Part shown: positions 1-15,000 of the stretch, one piece after another
How positions within the stretch are numbered: the first letter of the stretch is position 1
How the letters are laid out: the number at the start of each line of letters is the position of its first letter
NCBI GenBank assembly: GCA_918807975.1
Contig: OU964932.1
Location: 5,828,001-5,892,000 of the forward strand
Direction of reading: 5' to 3'
DNA: 64,000 bases
Source of the DNA: Aplidium turbinatum
Lineage: Eukaryota; Chordata; Ascidiacea; Aplousobranchia; Polyclinidae
The notes under the pieces: generated by a model
Database searches by the model: none
Told to the model about the DNA's origin: nothing
What the model saw: only the letters and a program-made list of their open reading frames with translations
Translations under genes and position numbers: made by a program

Positions 1-3000
1 AGTGTCGACATCATGCTCAACCTTGCACAGGCGTATAGGTACTTACCGATCAGCGAATTAATTTTTTTCTACGTTGACTCGACGCAAATAGACGTCGATT
101 GATATCACCCGGTTTCTTAATAAATCGAAACCTGCCTTTAGAAGACTGCATGCATTGTTTGTTTTGTCTCTCATATTTTCAATCGAGGAGGAAATTTGTT
201 GGAACACTGGTCAATCTGAATAGAAAGCACTGAACCAAAGTGTAGAAATCGAGTTCAGCGTACGTCGGTTCACCATCATCAGTTTAATATTTATAGTTAA
301 TTAGGCTAATTAATGGCGTTTAGTTTTTTCGTTTAGATTTACGCAAGTTATTCGTAGTTTCAGTATTTCAGCTGTCAAAAAAGCAGTTACGGAAGGTAAA
401 AAAATTACCATCCGAAACATAAGTTAGCTCTCCTGATAACTTGGTTGGATTACTTTTGTCACCTAACGTTACCATAACCTTAGTTTTGTATGCTTTGCTT
501 TCAAGAGAGTCTGGTGAGTTTGGATTGTCCCTGAAGTACTTCAGAAAGGCGGCCATCGTGCAACCCAACAATGCAGGGTTGCTGCACAATAAAGGCGACC
601 TCCTGTATAATCATGGCAACATGCCTGAAGCATTGACAGCCTACAGAGTGAGCTACATTGTTTGATGTTATTGAAGTGATGTTTTTTTAAAAGGTACTTT
701 TATTGCTGCATATAGTAGCCTTTTGTAAACAACAAGGCCTCTAAAGAGAATTGTGTTCATAGAATTTGAGTGATTGTATTTACACGAGTGATGAAGCGGT
801 TTCAATCGTTTTTCCATTCAAAACTCGTGATGTTTGTTCCATAGAATTGTGCTTCGCTAGAGCCATTCAATAGCGCTTGTCAGTTTATGAAGGCGACTTG
901 CTACGCTTCTATGGGCCAGTTCTATCCTTCAATCAAAGAGCTAACAAAGGTACTTAATTCCGTTCATGTTAGTTCGATGCTTAAATAGCTCATAGATTTG
1001 AATACACAACACCGTGTAGGCTACTTTAAGTTCCATCATAGATTGTTTAATATGCCCAAGCCGCCTACTGTCCAGCCGAAACACCACGTTGCTTTGAGCA
1101 TTGAGGCATGTGGTATATAGCTGGCTTCAGATGTTCCATAACAGGTACTGCGTGATTGTGATGAAAAGCTTCCACACGATCATCCATGGACTTGGTTGGA
1201 CAATTGCATCGTTGTTACACAGTGCAGCAAAGGTAGTCAGCTGCTCATGCGGGAGGAAGCGATTTGTTGCTTTATTTCAAGTTTGTGGTCCAGCTTTGAT
1301 GTTTAAGGAAAGGAAGTCGGCGAAATATTTTTATCCTTAGTCTAATCTATCAGCAATACTTTGAGTTAATCTGCTCCCGAGTGAGTTTTTCTCCTGTGCC
1401 ATTTTTCCATCCTACTACTCTGGACGTCTGGCGGATGATCGGTAGGTTGCTGGTTCGATACCCCCTAAAATCATGCGATTTTGTCTTGACAAGATGTTAC
1501 CTCCCGAAGCTGACTCGATAACTGTTTAGTCGTGTGCTTCTTCCCAGACTGCAAAATCCCTAATTTTAACAAAAATGACAGATTTTTCTGTCTTTGTTTC
1601 AACAGTTTGTTGGTTGGTTTTGATTATTTATCCTCGGACTGACAAAGCCTTGATCGGTTATTCCTGGTAGTTTCGCATACTTGTAAAGGCTCTTGACGCA
1701 GGGACGGTTACCGAGATTGGTAGAGTGAAGTTTTGGATTGTTGAAGTCTTGTTGCCGGGAAATTATTCCGTCCATTAGATGCCGCTGAATGGAGAGTTGT
1801 CCTGAAATGCGTTGCTCAAGCGCACACCCCGAGAGCCGAACTTGCGCCTCGTCATCTTGAGCCGGGCGCGCTAACCACTGAGCTAACGGGGAGGACGGTT
1901 ACAATAATAATTGTTGTGTTACAATTACAATTGCACTGTATGTTATACTGATGACCTTCAAATTGTTCATGTTGCAGGCCACTCATCGGAGGCCTGTGCG
2001 CACCAGCCATGGAAAACACGACTATCCTTCCACCATGTACCTTAGAGGTATGTTACACCTAGGGAAGATAGGGGTGTGTTTGCAGTAGAGTGACATCGTT
2101 TGATAGTTTAATTAAATCTTGCCTTAGGCCTAGTCCTCCATGACAATTTAGGGTGTGTTATTTATTTTTTTATGATTTGTGTTTATATGGTACATATATT
2201 TTTTATATTGCGACATTTATACACAGCTAAACGTCGACCACAGTTCTAAAGTACGATTGCTTTTGAAACCTTGCCTTGTAGGTTCCATGCCCTAAAATTT
2301 ATTGTTAGAATTTATATGTTAGGTAACAAATTCATTTGTTTTTCCTTCACTTCTGCTAATGCGTATACCCTTCTGTGACATTTTAAAACTTTTTGAAGTC
2401 ACTTTATTGCTCAACGGCTACGGAGAGGCACAGCATACGTTTGTTGCATATCATACATATAGTCATATAATTCCCCACAAAAATCTTAATCTCTCTTACA
2501 TAACATCCGATCGGCTGCATAGCCGAGTTGCAAAAGCTTTGGTTTGACGTTCGTTCGATAGGGTGCCGGTTCGACACCGCTGAAGAGCAGTGGCTGTAAA
2601 AGGCATGCCGTCGATTGCAGTGGCATAGCCCTTAATTTCTCTCATGTTTATGAATAATACGCTGCTCTGGAGAGAAATACCCATGGCCCTCCTTAAAGCT
2701 ATTGCCTGCTGAACTGAACATAGTTCAGTTTAGTTTATTTTTTGTTTTGTTGGCGAAAAAGAAAGACACAAAAAGACAATAAACACAAATAATTTGCACA
2801 ACAAGGATGGCAGCGAAAGAACAAAAGGTCACCAAAGTCAGCTGCCACCCAAACATTTAAACAAAAGACCCAAAATTAAGAACATTAACACATACGGTAT
2901 ATAATATATAGCACAATACCAGCACTTTAATTTGTAAAAATTAACAATGGAATAACACAGGGCAACATAAAAAAAACATTGTGTAGAGAAATAAGCGGAT

Positions 3001-6000
3001 GATACGTTTCAGGAGTGATCATTGTACAAATTCTTTAATAAACATTTATATTTAAATTTAAAAACATTGTAAGACTTTTCTTTTATTTCTTTCGGTACTT
3101 GATTCCATAGTTTCACTCCATTAAAACATAGCATCTTCTTACCAGAGTTTGACGTTGTAGAAGGCAAATATAAATCATTTTTTTGGTTCTGACGGGTTTT
3201 ATAATGGTGAATTTCATTTACAAAAATAAAGCAGCCAGCAAAGGCCCTGGGCAGCATTTTGTGCACATATTTGTACATAAATTTTGCAGTTTCTAATTTA
3301 ATAATATCGTCAATTCTGAGCACATTAAATTGGCGATAAAGAACAGTTGCATTTGTTGACCTCGGCAAAAATAAGCAGGATCGAATGAACTTGTTTTGTA
3401 ACACTTGTAGTGGAGCAAGCAATGTAGAGTTTGCTCTTCCCCAATTTATAATCGAGTATTGGATCTTGGATTGAAGCAAAGCATAATATAAAGCCCGTAA
3501 TACTGTTAAAGGGGCAATGTATCTCAGCTTAAATGCTATGCCGCAGACCTTTGCAAGCTGCTTTCTAAGATTAATAATATGACTATCCCATGTCAATCGC
3601 TCATCCAAAGTTACACCTAGATAGTTTATACATTTCTTCCTTTCAATGGATCGGCCACTGATGGACAGACTAAAATTTTCTGCTGCACTTTTTTTGTTGC
3701 AGAGGATCATATAAGTAGTTTTACTATAATTTAATGAAAGATTATTGGATTTCATTCACACATCAATTTTTTCTATTTCTCTATTGACATTTTTTTGGAG
3801 AGATGACAGGCATTTATCTGACATATGAAAGTTTGAGTCATCAGCAAAAAGTGTAGTTGAAAAAGAAGATGCATTTGGAAGATCATTCACATAAAGAAGA
3901 AAAAGCAAGGGACCAAGGATTGACCCCTGTGGGACACCACATTTAACAACATTGAAATTAGAATTCTTACTGTTAATTTTTGTACTTTGCATTCTATTTG
4001 TTAGATAAGATGTTAAAACGTTTAAAAACTTGCCACGAAAGCCATAATGGTGAAGTTTTTTTAAAAGTATGCCATGATCAACTGTATCGAAAGCTTTACT
4101 TAAATCAACAAAAACCGAGCATGTGTATTTATGATTATTCAAGTTAGAAAGTAAATCATCATAAATTTTTGTCAATGCTAAGCTTGTTGAATCATTTTCA
4201 CGAAAACCATGTTGAGCTGGGGTTAAAATATTATATTTGTCAATAAAATTCATCATCCGTTTATATAGAATTTTTTCGAAAATTTTGGCAAAAGTTGGCA
4301 ATAAAAAAATTGGTCGCAAATCTGTAAAGTGTAAAGGTGAACTAACTTTTGGTACAGGTATTATCAGACTCTTTTTGAGTACATCAGGAAAGATTTCTTG
4401 CAAGACACATTTATTCAGTACTTTTGTTAAAAAAGGGCATATAATTACATTAGCCATTTTGATAAATTTAGAAGGTATTTCAAAAATGCCTGAAGCTTTA
4501 TTTGCTTTGAGGCTCCTTATAGCATCAGATACTTCTATCTCATTTATACAGTATCAGGAAAGCCAAAAGAAGAACATTTTCTGTTTAACATGAATGATTC
4601 AAAATTTACATTTGAATTTGGAATTTTAGCTGCCATTGAGCTGCCATATTAGCTGCCATTTTAGCTGCCATAGCACACCCGCCATCTTCTAACATCGTCG
4701 TTCCCACTTTGCAGAATGGTGCCGTTATCTTCACTCTCATCTTGACGTCGACGTTAATGACTTCACCGTGGAAGATGACATCAATATTGGTTTCAAGGAG
4801 AACTGGTCGCGACGCATTCCTTTCACTCTGCAGGTCACACTGTTTTGGTGCTACGTGGTTTGACGAATCCATGCTTTGTAATCTAGTTTCTGTTTTCGAT
4901 TATCGTGTTTTCTTCAAGTACCAGGTTTCAAGAGGACCAGAGCACATTTTTCTGTGGTGTTGGTCAACTCTGGTGTGTGTTGCTCAGGCCGCTACGACAC
5001 AGCATTAGACCATCACCTGAATGTTGTCCCGCATCGTGGTGCTGAGCAGAAATTTAAATTTTTTAACAGCGTTTGGTATGACCGGACAGCGCTAGTTTTT
5101 TTCGCTGAGACTTTTTGGTCATTTTTCCGAAATAAACTTTAAGTAATTTGTTCATTTTTGTGATAAAAATATTTCCTTTCAACCGGCTTATACAAACCTA
5201 ACTTTGCACTTTGTGACCAGCTACGTCATCAAGTTTCGCTGAGAAACGGTTGTCGTCTTTCATCTTAGAAAAGTTATAACAGACAAACGTTTGTTCAACG
5301 TTTACCAGCGTAACTCAACGTTGCGATACCGGTCGCAGACATCTTTTATTACGCACCAATACTACGCACCAAAATCATTCAAATCAATAATACAACACAA
5401 ACAAGTCAGAGTGACCAAACAAAGAACACGTTACGCTCTAATGGTTCGCGATTACAAACTGATCCAACTCTTCAACAATTTCACGCAAAGTGATTTTTTC
5501 TTGGAGTTCACAATCGCGAAAGCAAACTGAATCCACGTTGTACGGTTGTGTTCTCTGCATTGAAAGTCAGCAAAGCATTAACAATGGCTGCCAAACTTGG
5601 CCAACCTATGTCAAAACTTTTTGCCAATTGTCATCTGGTTCGCAATTACGCATTATTTAAATTTTTTCCATTCTCCACCAGTGCTGTCTAGTGTCTACAA
5701 TACATTCAGTTTATAAAACGAGACCAAAGCGTCAGGATAATTACCCGATTGACAGAACAGACCGATTGATCTCTACCAAGCGGTTTGAGCTTTTCCATGC
5801 AACGCATCATTGCGTTACACTTGAAAGTACCAGGGCAGTCAATTTTGGGAAGTTTACTCCTTGGGAAGTGTTACTTTTGTATTTGCGTTATCACATATTT
5901 TAAGACATTGGATCAACGTTCAAACACTAAGTCTACGTCTTGTACTTCCAATTGACAACAAAATAATCGTCGAGTAGCACAAGAAGCTTTCTTTGTAATC

Positions 6001-9000
6001 ACTAAAATTGTTCGTATTTTCATAATTTTTCAATGACCTGATAAATGACCAAAAAAACACCTAGGGACAGGGTATCGACAGATAGATAGTTTGATGTGAT
6101 CGACTGCCACTTAGGCGCGAATCTAAGAGTTTTTTTCGGGGGGGGCCAGAAAATTTGAAAATCAATTAAAAAGAAAGAAAAAGCTAAACAGATATGAACA
6201 ATGATACTACGACATATACGATATGCTAGAAAATAGACATTAAAACAACCATTTTCATCATTTGTGATGCCGAGGGACTAATATCAGCTGTTTAGAAGCA
6301 TATCAAACCATTTGATGCGGAAACATACAATTTTTCACAAAATTTCGGGGGGGGCCCCCTGCCCCCCCCCCCATAAATCCGCGCCTGACTGCCCCTTAGG
6401 CGAGCACTAGTTCGATCCTCTTGCCTATTTTTTACTTCAAATAATTTTGTTGCAGAATTACACCGAGCAGCCTGGCTTACAACCACACATCAAGTAAGTG
6501 CACAGACTGCACACGTAACGGTATTTTATGTGTTTCTTATCTTCCGCTAGAGTGAGCTCTTAAGCTTGTAATGATAGCTTTCTCCTCCCATTACGTAACC
6601 CTTGTTTGTTGTACCGCGTTTTTTTATTTACTTAACACAAGTAGCGACAGTTTTGCTGTTTTTGATGTCATGAACCAAACCTCATGATGACGTCTTCATT
6701 CCTCAGGGACATATCAGCTCCCGCGTGGAGTGAACTGCCTACCAAGATGCAGAAGCTCCTTTGTTACGCTTATAACATGGGCAGGGTCATGTATAAACAG
6801 GTGATGGTTGTTTCATATTATTGTGTTAACAGGAATTAATTTCTCAACTATCGCTTACAATAGCAAGTACTGAATTATGTTGTTTTTCCTGATAATGTCA
6901 GCTTTCTGTTTTTTAAAAAGTATACAGTACATAGTTTTTATGCAGTTGTTAACACCTTTCACTAGTTTTAAACGCCCTTCAGTGATCAGCTTCTGCAAAG
7001 CGAATGCACTGGCTTACGTGTTATGCGTCATACAAACCAGGTTATGATTTTTAGTTACCGCGTCTACTCGCAGCTCTGGAACCTCACCCAGTACTGCTTC
7101 GCTAACCTCTAGTGCTGTGGTGGCAAAAAACTCACTGTTTTTGTGATTTTTTTTGTGTGCTAACCTCCTGTCTTCGAAATTAGCATATTTAAGTAACCCA
7201 AATAAAACATCCAGCAATAGTAAGATTAAATCAACATCCTAGTCTGGTGTAGTCTAAGAAAAAAATTTTTTTTTGTAATCTTGTTGTCCTTACAAGCGCT
7301 CGTGTGGCTTCGGCATTTTTATTGCCGACGCCAATGCGCTGTTCATGTATCTGCGTCGGCAATCACCTCGGCAATTGCCGATTGCCGACGCTAATTTCGA
7401 AGACTGACCCTCACTATTGTCATTTGTGGTAGGGTGCTCGTTTTGGTGATGACGCTACTGGTAACATACGAGCCTTCACCGCATCAGGACTGGCGAGCAT
7501 TGAAGTTTCTCAGACTGTTGTTGAGTATTGGAAAGCTCGCAAAAGCTACAGAAATAAACACGGTATGAAACCGTAAGCGTTCATTGACTAACAGTTGAGT
7601 AATTCTCATGAAAGAGATCTTAGTTCTTGTATTTTCCCACTCTTAACTTTACCATACACGGTTATTCTGCAATATTCAAAATGCTTTACTCTCAAAGCGT
7701 TAATGTCACGTATGAGAGATAGAACTTGAAAGGGTTGTGGTGCGTTGCGGTTAACTGGCGTTAAATCGTATACATAAAATCTATGTAAAAAACGACTGAT
7801 CTGTCTGGGTATCTCCTGCACATTATGGTGCCAAGACGTATGTTTAAAGTTGTACTTTGATCAGTCTCGAGGCCCCAGCACATTTCGTCGTTTATCAATA
7901 TCAGTGATTGTAATTTATCTGATTTTTGCACAACATGACCGTGTCATGTGCTATGCAGTTGCACGGCGCAAAGGCAACGCATTCCAGTTTGCATAATGCA
8001 ATGCAAAAAAGAGTCATAGCTTGGGTCGATGTACTTGAAAAATCTGTTGTTGAATTTCCCGCTCGACTTTATGTTTTAGTTAGCAAGACGCTAGGCGCTG
8101 AGCCACTCACGTTGTGCTCAGAGAGGAGTGGCATTTACTGGATGCTATCAGCCTTCCACCTTTCCTAGAAAATGTAGGGATTTTCCGTTTTGCAAACGCT
8201 CATGTCCAATTGAATTAAATATTGCATGTTCAGTTTTTTTGTTCGTTAGATATTTTATTAGAGATGTGGTACTGTAGTTTTGTCATGACTTCAGTTTGCA
8301 GGTGGTCTTCGAGCTGAACTGAATTTTCGTATTGTTAGGCTTTTTACGTCTTTACTTTTTTTTTTGAAAACGTGGTTTGGTTATGACTTCAGTTGGTAAT
8401 AGAGGTCGCTTTTTGTGTTTCAGGAGAAACATTTTCATGGAGAGACATTTATGACATTGCGATCAAGTGGATTAGGTGAGTTAACAAACCTTAACGGTAA
8501 TTTCACAGGGCTTGGTCTTTTTAAAGCTCGTCAATCACCTTTAAATTTCTGTTATTTTGTTTATGTAATTCTTGCATCGATCCAAGCGGGTAGTTTCAAT
8601 TGTTTATTTGAGATTGAGAACAATAACCATCTTTAATATTTAGTCTGAACGTAATAAAATTAACGTTTGCGCGTTGTGGATCTATGAGCACGACTGAACT
8701 TTGCAGGTTTGTCGAAGTGGACAATGAAGTGTTTTGGATGGACAACCCTAATGAACTAACCAGATCATTCATTCATCGATTCGCTTTGATTCAGTGAGCC
8801 ACCAATAGTTGCTATTGGAATAAACCTTAGATCCATCTATGCAGCAGCCTCTCGCATCGCCGACGGGAGGTTTGCTCATTTAGATGGGATTGCTGGTTCA
8901 TCATGTGACTGATAGTTCTCCCTGTTCTGAAATATTATTAAGAGCAAGATTATTTTTCCGGGCAAGGATAGATAGATATATTATGATTATTTTCATGGGT

Positions 9001-12000
9001 TTTTTGACGTTTTTCTAACGAGTTAATGCAAACAGAAACAGTTTTAATAGTTTGTGGCTGCATTTTGCTGTATCAAAAAATGACGAATATTTAACTTTGT
9101 AAATTTTATGTTTGTCAATGAAATTTAAACGACTCAATTGTTTTTAAAACATGTTCTTATCCGCAAGATGTCGCCATACAAACTTGTTTTTCTATTTTTT
9201 CAAAGGGGCAACGTTTCCAAGCACCGCTACGAGAAATATTTTCCAAAGTTCTACGAAGTGTTGGTCGATGAAAGTGTCAGGTAAAGTCGAACAATCTTAT
9301 TGTTTCATAAGCTTTGACATGCTTCACTGGTTTTAATTTTTTCGATTCAGTTCTAAATGTTACCTTCTAAAATATCGCATCTTCATAAAAATTATCGGAT
9401 GAATTCACAAAACCTTTGGCAAATTAACAGACTGCTGTTTCGTCTTCGGACTTTCTGTAAGAAAAGTTCATTTAAATAAAATGTCATAACAGCTTTTATC
9501 TTGATAGCGCCAGCAAAGAATCGCAGGTGGTTTCAGGCTATGGGCAAAAAAAATGTTACAGCCCAGTATACTCAAACTGTGGCAAACATCATTTCCCAAC
9601 ATCATTTCCCAACAGGCCATGCTTCCAGTCTAGAATGTAGGCCATGAATTGTTCTCATTGGTTGTTGCTTTTAACTTGTTGTCTGCGCAGAAGCAATTCC
9701 CATTCTCGCTACAACGAAAAGTTGGAGCCGGTGGACAATTTCTATAGATTCCTCAACATCGAACAGGTGAGTATTTATTGCGAGGTCATATAATGTTCAT
9801 TTCACATAGATTAAATGCTTTTGGACGTAATTTCCATTATAAAGTTTAGATGTTTGATCCTAAATCGTTTGTGAGTTGTTTTTTTTTGACATTAGTTGAA
9901 TTTTTGGTTAATAATTCTTGATATAAATTCCTTAGCTTACTTACAAGCAACTTGTACTTCCAACTAACAGAGAGAGCTAGAAAAAGTGAACAGAGGCCAC
10001 CAGCTCTTCGTGGTGGCAAGCAGCAAGGTTGCCAGCAAGAAGGACCATGCTCAAAAAACTCTAGATGGATACAGCTTGCTGCTACAGCTGGACAGGTGGG
10101 CGAGGTTGTATTGGTAGACCAATTACTATAAAGCTTCTTTGCGAAATGTTAGTTTTTGAATTTCAAACTAAATGTTTTGTGGGTTTTAAGTACGTTGGGG
10201 TAATCTTGGGTTATGTAATGGCGTTTTCAAGTGTTCTTTTAGTATTAGAACGCACAATAGCAATGTTGCTGGCTGCATTTTTCTCCGTTTATTAATTTTT
10301 TTATTTCAAGAAAGTCTCGAGCTTAAGCTTGAGATGAAACTGCACTTACAACAGTAAATTCGTTAAATTCATATTAAATATATTCATATTAAATATAGCT
10401 GGACATAAAAACTTTGAAAACTTATAATGGTGCAATTGATCAAACATGGAAGTTTAGCTAATAAATTCTTGTTTCTCTTTGAATTGACTTGTACTCTACA
10501 AGGTGGACGTTAATATGTTAAAGTATTTAACCTATTTTTTTTCTTAAATATAGTCTTGTCAGACTAATGTAAATGTTAATCGCATACATACATACATAGC
10601 ACACTAGCATAGTTTATGCGGTATTGGTTATGTGGTTTGCTTGTGCTTCAAATGTATGTGAAATGGGAGACGAAACAGATGTTTTCTGGGTGCTCATATG
10701 AAAGCAACCTTAAAACAACTAGGCTATGTTCCAACTCACCAATCATCCCATTTTGCTCCAAAGAAACCTGGCCTTCATTCCGGTTCATTCAGCTGACCAG
10801 CTGTCTTCATTGATTTTTCCATTTCCTTACTTGGCACATTTAGTTTTCTAGTTTCCCCTACTACGTTACTTCGTTTTTTTTTTCTCATTTTTTCCAGCAG
10901 AACATGTTTTCCTGTTCGTTGAATCTCCGAAAAATTCATCTTCTAAAATACACTACAGATTAAATTGCGATTTTACATCACTAACAAAGAAATTTATACT
11001 TATCTGAAATGATGAAAGAAATAACATAACTTTACTTCAAACTAAAATGTTTAATTTTTTTCTCCAGTGAACAGAAACTGATGTTGATCATGGATCTCCA
11101 TCTCTCCTGGGGAAGAAAGGAGCAATTCCACGGAGAGTTGGAGTTCATATGGCAAAAGATAGCTGAAGACAACAAAAAGTTATCTAAGACCAATTCGGTA
11201 AGGTGGATGTTTAAATCCAGCTTTCAGAGACACAAAATCAACTAATGATACGATTTTGAAGAGATATTGTGTTGATTGTCTGAAGTATGAATCCGGTTTT
11301 TGACCGACGTAGACAGTGATGGTAATCGGCTCGAACCAATACAGAAAATATCTACTGTAAATCAAATTCAGTTACCATTCTCTAAAAACCTTTACTTCAG
11401 CTTGTTTAACCCTACTTGGGATCATCAGAAAGTCCTTATTCAAATAGAATCCATTCGAAATTAAATAGAAATGGAAAATATCTATACAGAAAGTACTCCT
11501 ACCGGAAAATACCCATACATAAAATATTCCGATAGGGAAATATCCTTTGTATGGTTAGCGAAACACTATGCTCGCTGTGCTATAGTGAGTGGTTAGGTAT
11601 TGCTGACGCCAGGAAGATCGCTCCTTCTCAATAGGGAAATATTTACCACTGGGAAAATATCCCCTCTCTCGAAAAATAAGGATTTCTCTGGATGGCTTTT
11701 TACCTACATTCTTTAGTGACGGACATCTGACAGTTTTGGCTCTTTTATGAAATGAACTCGCCACGAAGGTCGATAAAGAGCAGCAAAACAGCAAAACTTG
11801 TCAAAAAGTGAACACGCGCAATCTTTACATTGTCGCAACTATCGTTCTGCTTCGAATTTGCGCCGTGTTGATAATCATCATTGGCAGCTTCAGGATACTA
11901 GGAGTTGCAGCTAATAAATAAGCTACAGTGGCCCTAATATAATCCCAAAAGCGACACGAAACAACCATAATAACCGATTTTTTGCTACCATGCCAATATC

Positions 12001-15000
12001 AAACAATAAGACATTGCTTCCATGTATAAAATCAGGTGTTTTAAACAAAGGAAAATAACAAATGCATACAACAAAATGCAAAACAAAACACATGCATCTT
12101 CTCAAGAACAAACCAAACCTGCAATTTCACTGCAAATGTAAGTTTGTTCCGTGATGCTTATGAAAGCTAATACCGATATTTTAAGTTACAGTCTTTGTTG
12201 CTAACAGTTTAAATGAAAGGTTTATTTTTGATATCGAGAGTGGAGTGTTTTTTCCTTCAAAAACTGACTTGGTTTCCCTTCTGCGTAAAACTGAGGAGAA
12301 ATGTGACACATAGCCTACGACGAAACGTTAGTTTCATCTGTTTATCTGAAACGTTCGTGTCATCTCAACTGTTTTGCAACGATCAACACGTCACTGATCT
12401 TGAAAACTCTTCGCTCTTGCAAAAAGGTATTTAGGCTGGCTTTCAAAGCATTAAGGCTTCATAAAATGTTATACGAGAAACTGGTTTAAACCAGTCTGAA
12501 CCAGTCATACCTCGCACAGTGGAATTGCTTTCGCTCTCCGAGATTTGCATGTGATGAAGCTCACACCGTAGAACGATTTGCTTGTTGATTTACTGCTTTT
12601 GGCGCTTACCTGGGATGAGCATTTGTTCTATTTTTGTATTCTTTGTCCGCTGTTGTTTCAGTTCACGTTTCTGCACTGTTTAGACTCTAAAATACTCAAC
12701 CGAAATTATTACGAGCGAGCTAAAATTGTCTCCCATTTTATTTGCCAGAAACATACCAGGAATTTCGGATCATGAATGCAACACAATTCTCCGAAATCAA
12801 AATATTCAGAATTTTTTTTTTAGGATTTGTTGAGACTTCGCTCTGCTTGAAGTTGTTTTTTAATCATTATATTTTTTTAAAAAGTACTTGGTATAAAATT
12901 CTTGTTACTTTGTAGGCTTATTGACAAAAGTTTGTATGGGCAACCAGCTGCCGGTGCCGCGGAGCTGGTTAAAAGTGTTGCCAATTATCACATTTAAAAT
13001 TAAATCAATTCAGCAGCAAAATAAAATAGATTGCAAATTGTCATTAATTTAAAAAAAACGCGCTTTTGTAAAACTTTTACGCTTGTGAAGACTTTTGACC
13101 ACTGATGCAAAGTCTTTCACAGTCCCACAGCTACTACTTCTGAACTTATATGTATTTTTTTACACTTGAAAATAAACCAAATAATAAAATAATCAACATC
13201 TTTATTGTGGAGAATGAAGTGATAGACAATGTATGGCTACAAAATGGCGGCACAGGTATGCAGCCGAGGGCCACTGTGCATTGCTCAGCAGAAACTGAGT
13301 TTTATCGTTTACTCTAAATTACAACTTTGGTGAAGATGGTACTTTTTTAAACCACAGACGCAAGAAGCCAAGAAAGAACACCATATTTGGCATGTTCCAA
13401 AAAAGTGTAAACGTTTTTCTAGTTTTCGGCTGTGCGTCATCTAACAATTTTCTGGCATCTGAAAAAAATATTTCATTGCCGCGTCAATCATTAACAGCAA
13501 GGCTTCCCAAAGTGGGGGTCGCGTAACGAACTTCGGGGGTCTCAGAAAGTATACAAATTTTACACAAAGCACTGCATATTAACACATGTGCAAGATGCTG
13601 TGAAAGTATGAACTATATTAAGAGTCGTGCAATCAATAGGCTACCCGTATTTTGTAAGTTTATATAGTGAAATATGGAATAGGACTTTAAAACCCTCTTT
13701 GCTGCATTGTAAACGTGGATTTCAAAACTAAAGTTAATGCTTTAAAAAGTTATTACTGTTAAAAAATAAAGTCGTGATTTTTCCAACGAAAAAAAGTTTA
13801 GACTTTGGCGCCGTTTTTGGAAAGGCTTTTCAAATTATGCTATTTGTCAGATTTGCTTGAAAAAGGAGAATGAATTTAATTTGTCCTTCCAATGAGAAAA
13901 TATCTATGTTGTTACATTGAAATCTGAAGTTGGAGCGTTCATGAAAAAATTAAACATCTAGAAACGAAAGATTGAAAATGGTTTATTTGAAATATTTTCA
14001 TTTACTGAAAAGTTTTTAGCTGGCGTGGAATCAAACGTTATTAAGCCTCTGGTTATCAAGACTGTTGAAAGAGTTTAAAAAGTGTTTCTTCTAAAATTGG
14101 ACAATATCAATTTAGATTGGATCCAAAACCCATTTGCAATGCAAAAACAAAGTACCGAGCACCTCTTTTTAAAATCATACAAAAAATTTGCAGATTTATC
14201 TTTTGACTCTTGAATTTTTGTGGCTTAAATTTTCTGGAAAAATGTTTCACACTTTTTGGCTTAGCCTAACGTTAGAGCGGAATATTCACCATTATTGCAG
14301 TAACCGCACTCCTGCCGTTTGTCTCCACGTATGTGTGCGTGTCAGTGTTGTCAACGTTGATAAAATACCGTTCCAGCGTATGTAACATTGAAACCGCCTT
14401 GAGATCAGCATTGACAAACATCGAGCGACTTGCTTTGTTGCAGAGAGCAGTTGCACCCATCACACTGAATAACTGTGTTTACTTTTTGGTTTTGTTTCCA
14501 GCAGGCTACAAGTAGTAAAGTAGTAGGCTTCGAGTACGGATAGCTTGTTTTTAGTTTTCGTTTCAATTAAGCCTTTCAATAAATATCACATTGTATATTT
14601 CGCATTGTTTATCCTTTTAACCGCAAAGGGGGTCGCGAAAATTTTTAGGAGATTAGAAGGAGTCTCAAGCAAAAAAGTTTGGGAAGCCCTGATTTACAGA
14701 AAGCGTTTACAGTTTTGTGGCGTGATAAATCCTGTGTAATAATAATAATAGTGTTTTAGTTTTATTTGTTGTCGCTCTACAACTGCTTAAGTGTTTTAGC
14801 GACAGGGCTCATTTTTAATGTTATATCAAGTTTAGGATGTAATCACATTACTACCCGACTTATCTTCACTGCGTTATGCAAGAAAGAATACAGTCGGTAC
14901 CGTTTTTAAAGTCTTTGGTTTGACCCGACCTGGAATCGATCTCAGATCTACCAGCACGAGAGCCGAAAACGCTAACCCCGAGGCCACTGAACTGGTATAT

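Noticed and set aside
1143-1232. Alternative acceptor giving VLRDCDEKLPHDHPW for exon 4
   Set aside because: It ends in phase 1, which does not join the exon at 1978 in the frame supported downstream. Kept as a doubt, since the chosen acceptor is weak.
1830-1894. Functional tRNA gene on the minus strand
   Set aside because: Good A and B boxes, but a SINE tail follows directly and a second copy exists at 35257, so it is a SINE head.
1978-2047. Alternative reading PLIGGLCAPAMENTT for TPR-gene exon 5
   Set aside because: Open, but its phase does not join the strong exon at 4715-4833; the THRRPVRTSHGKHDYP frame does.
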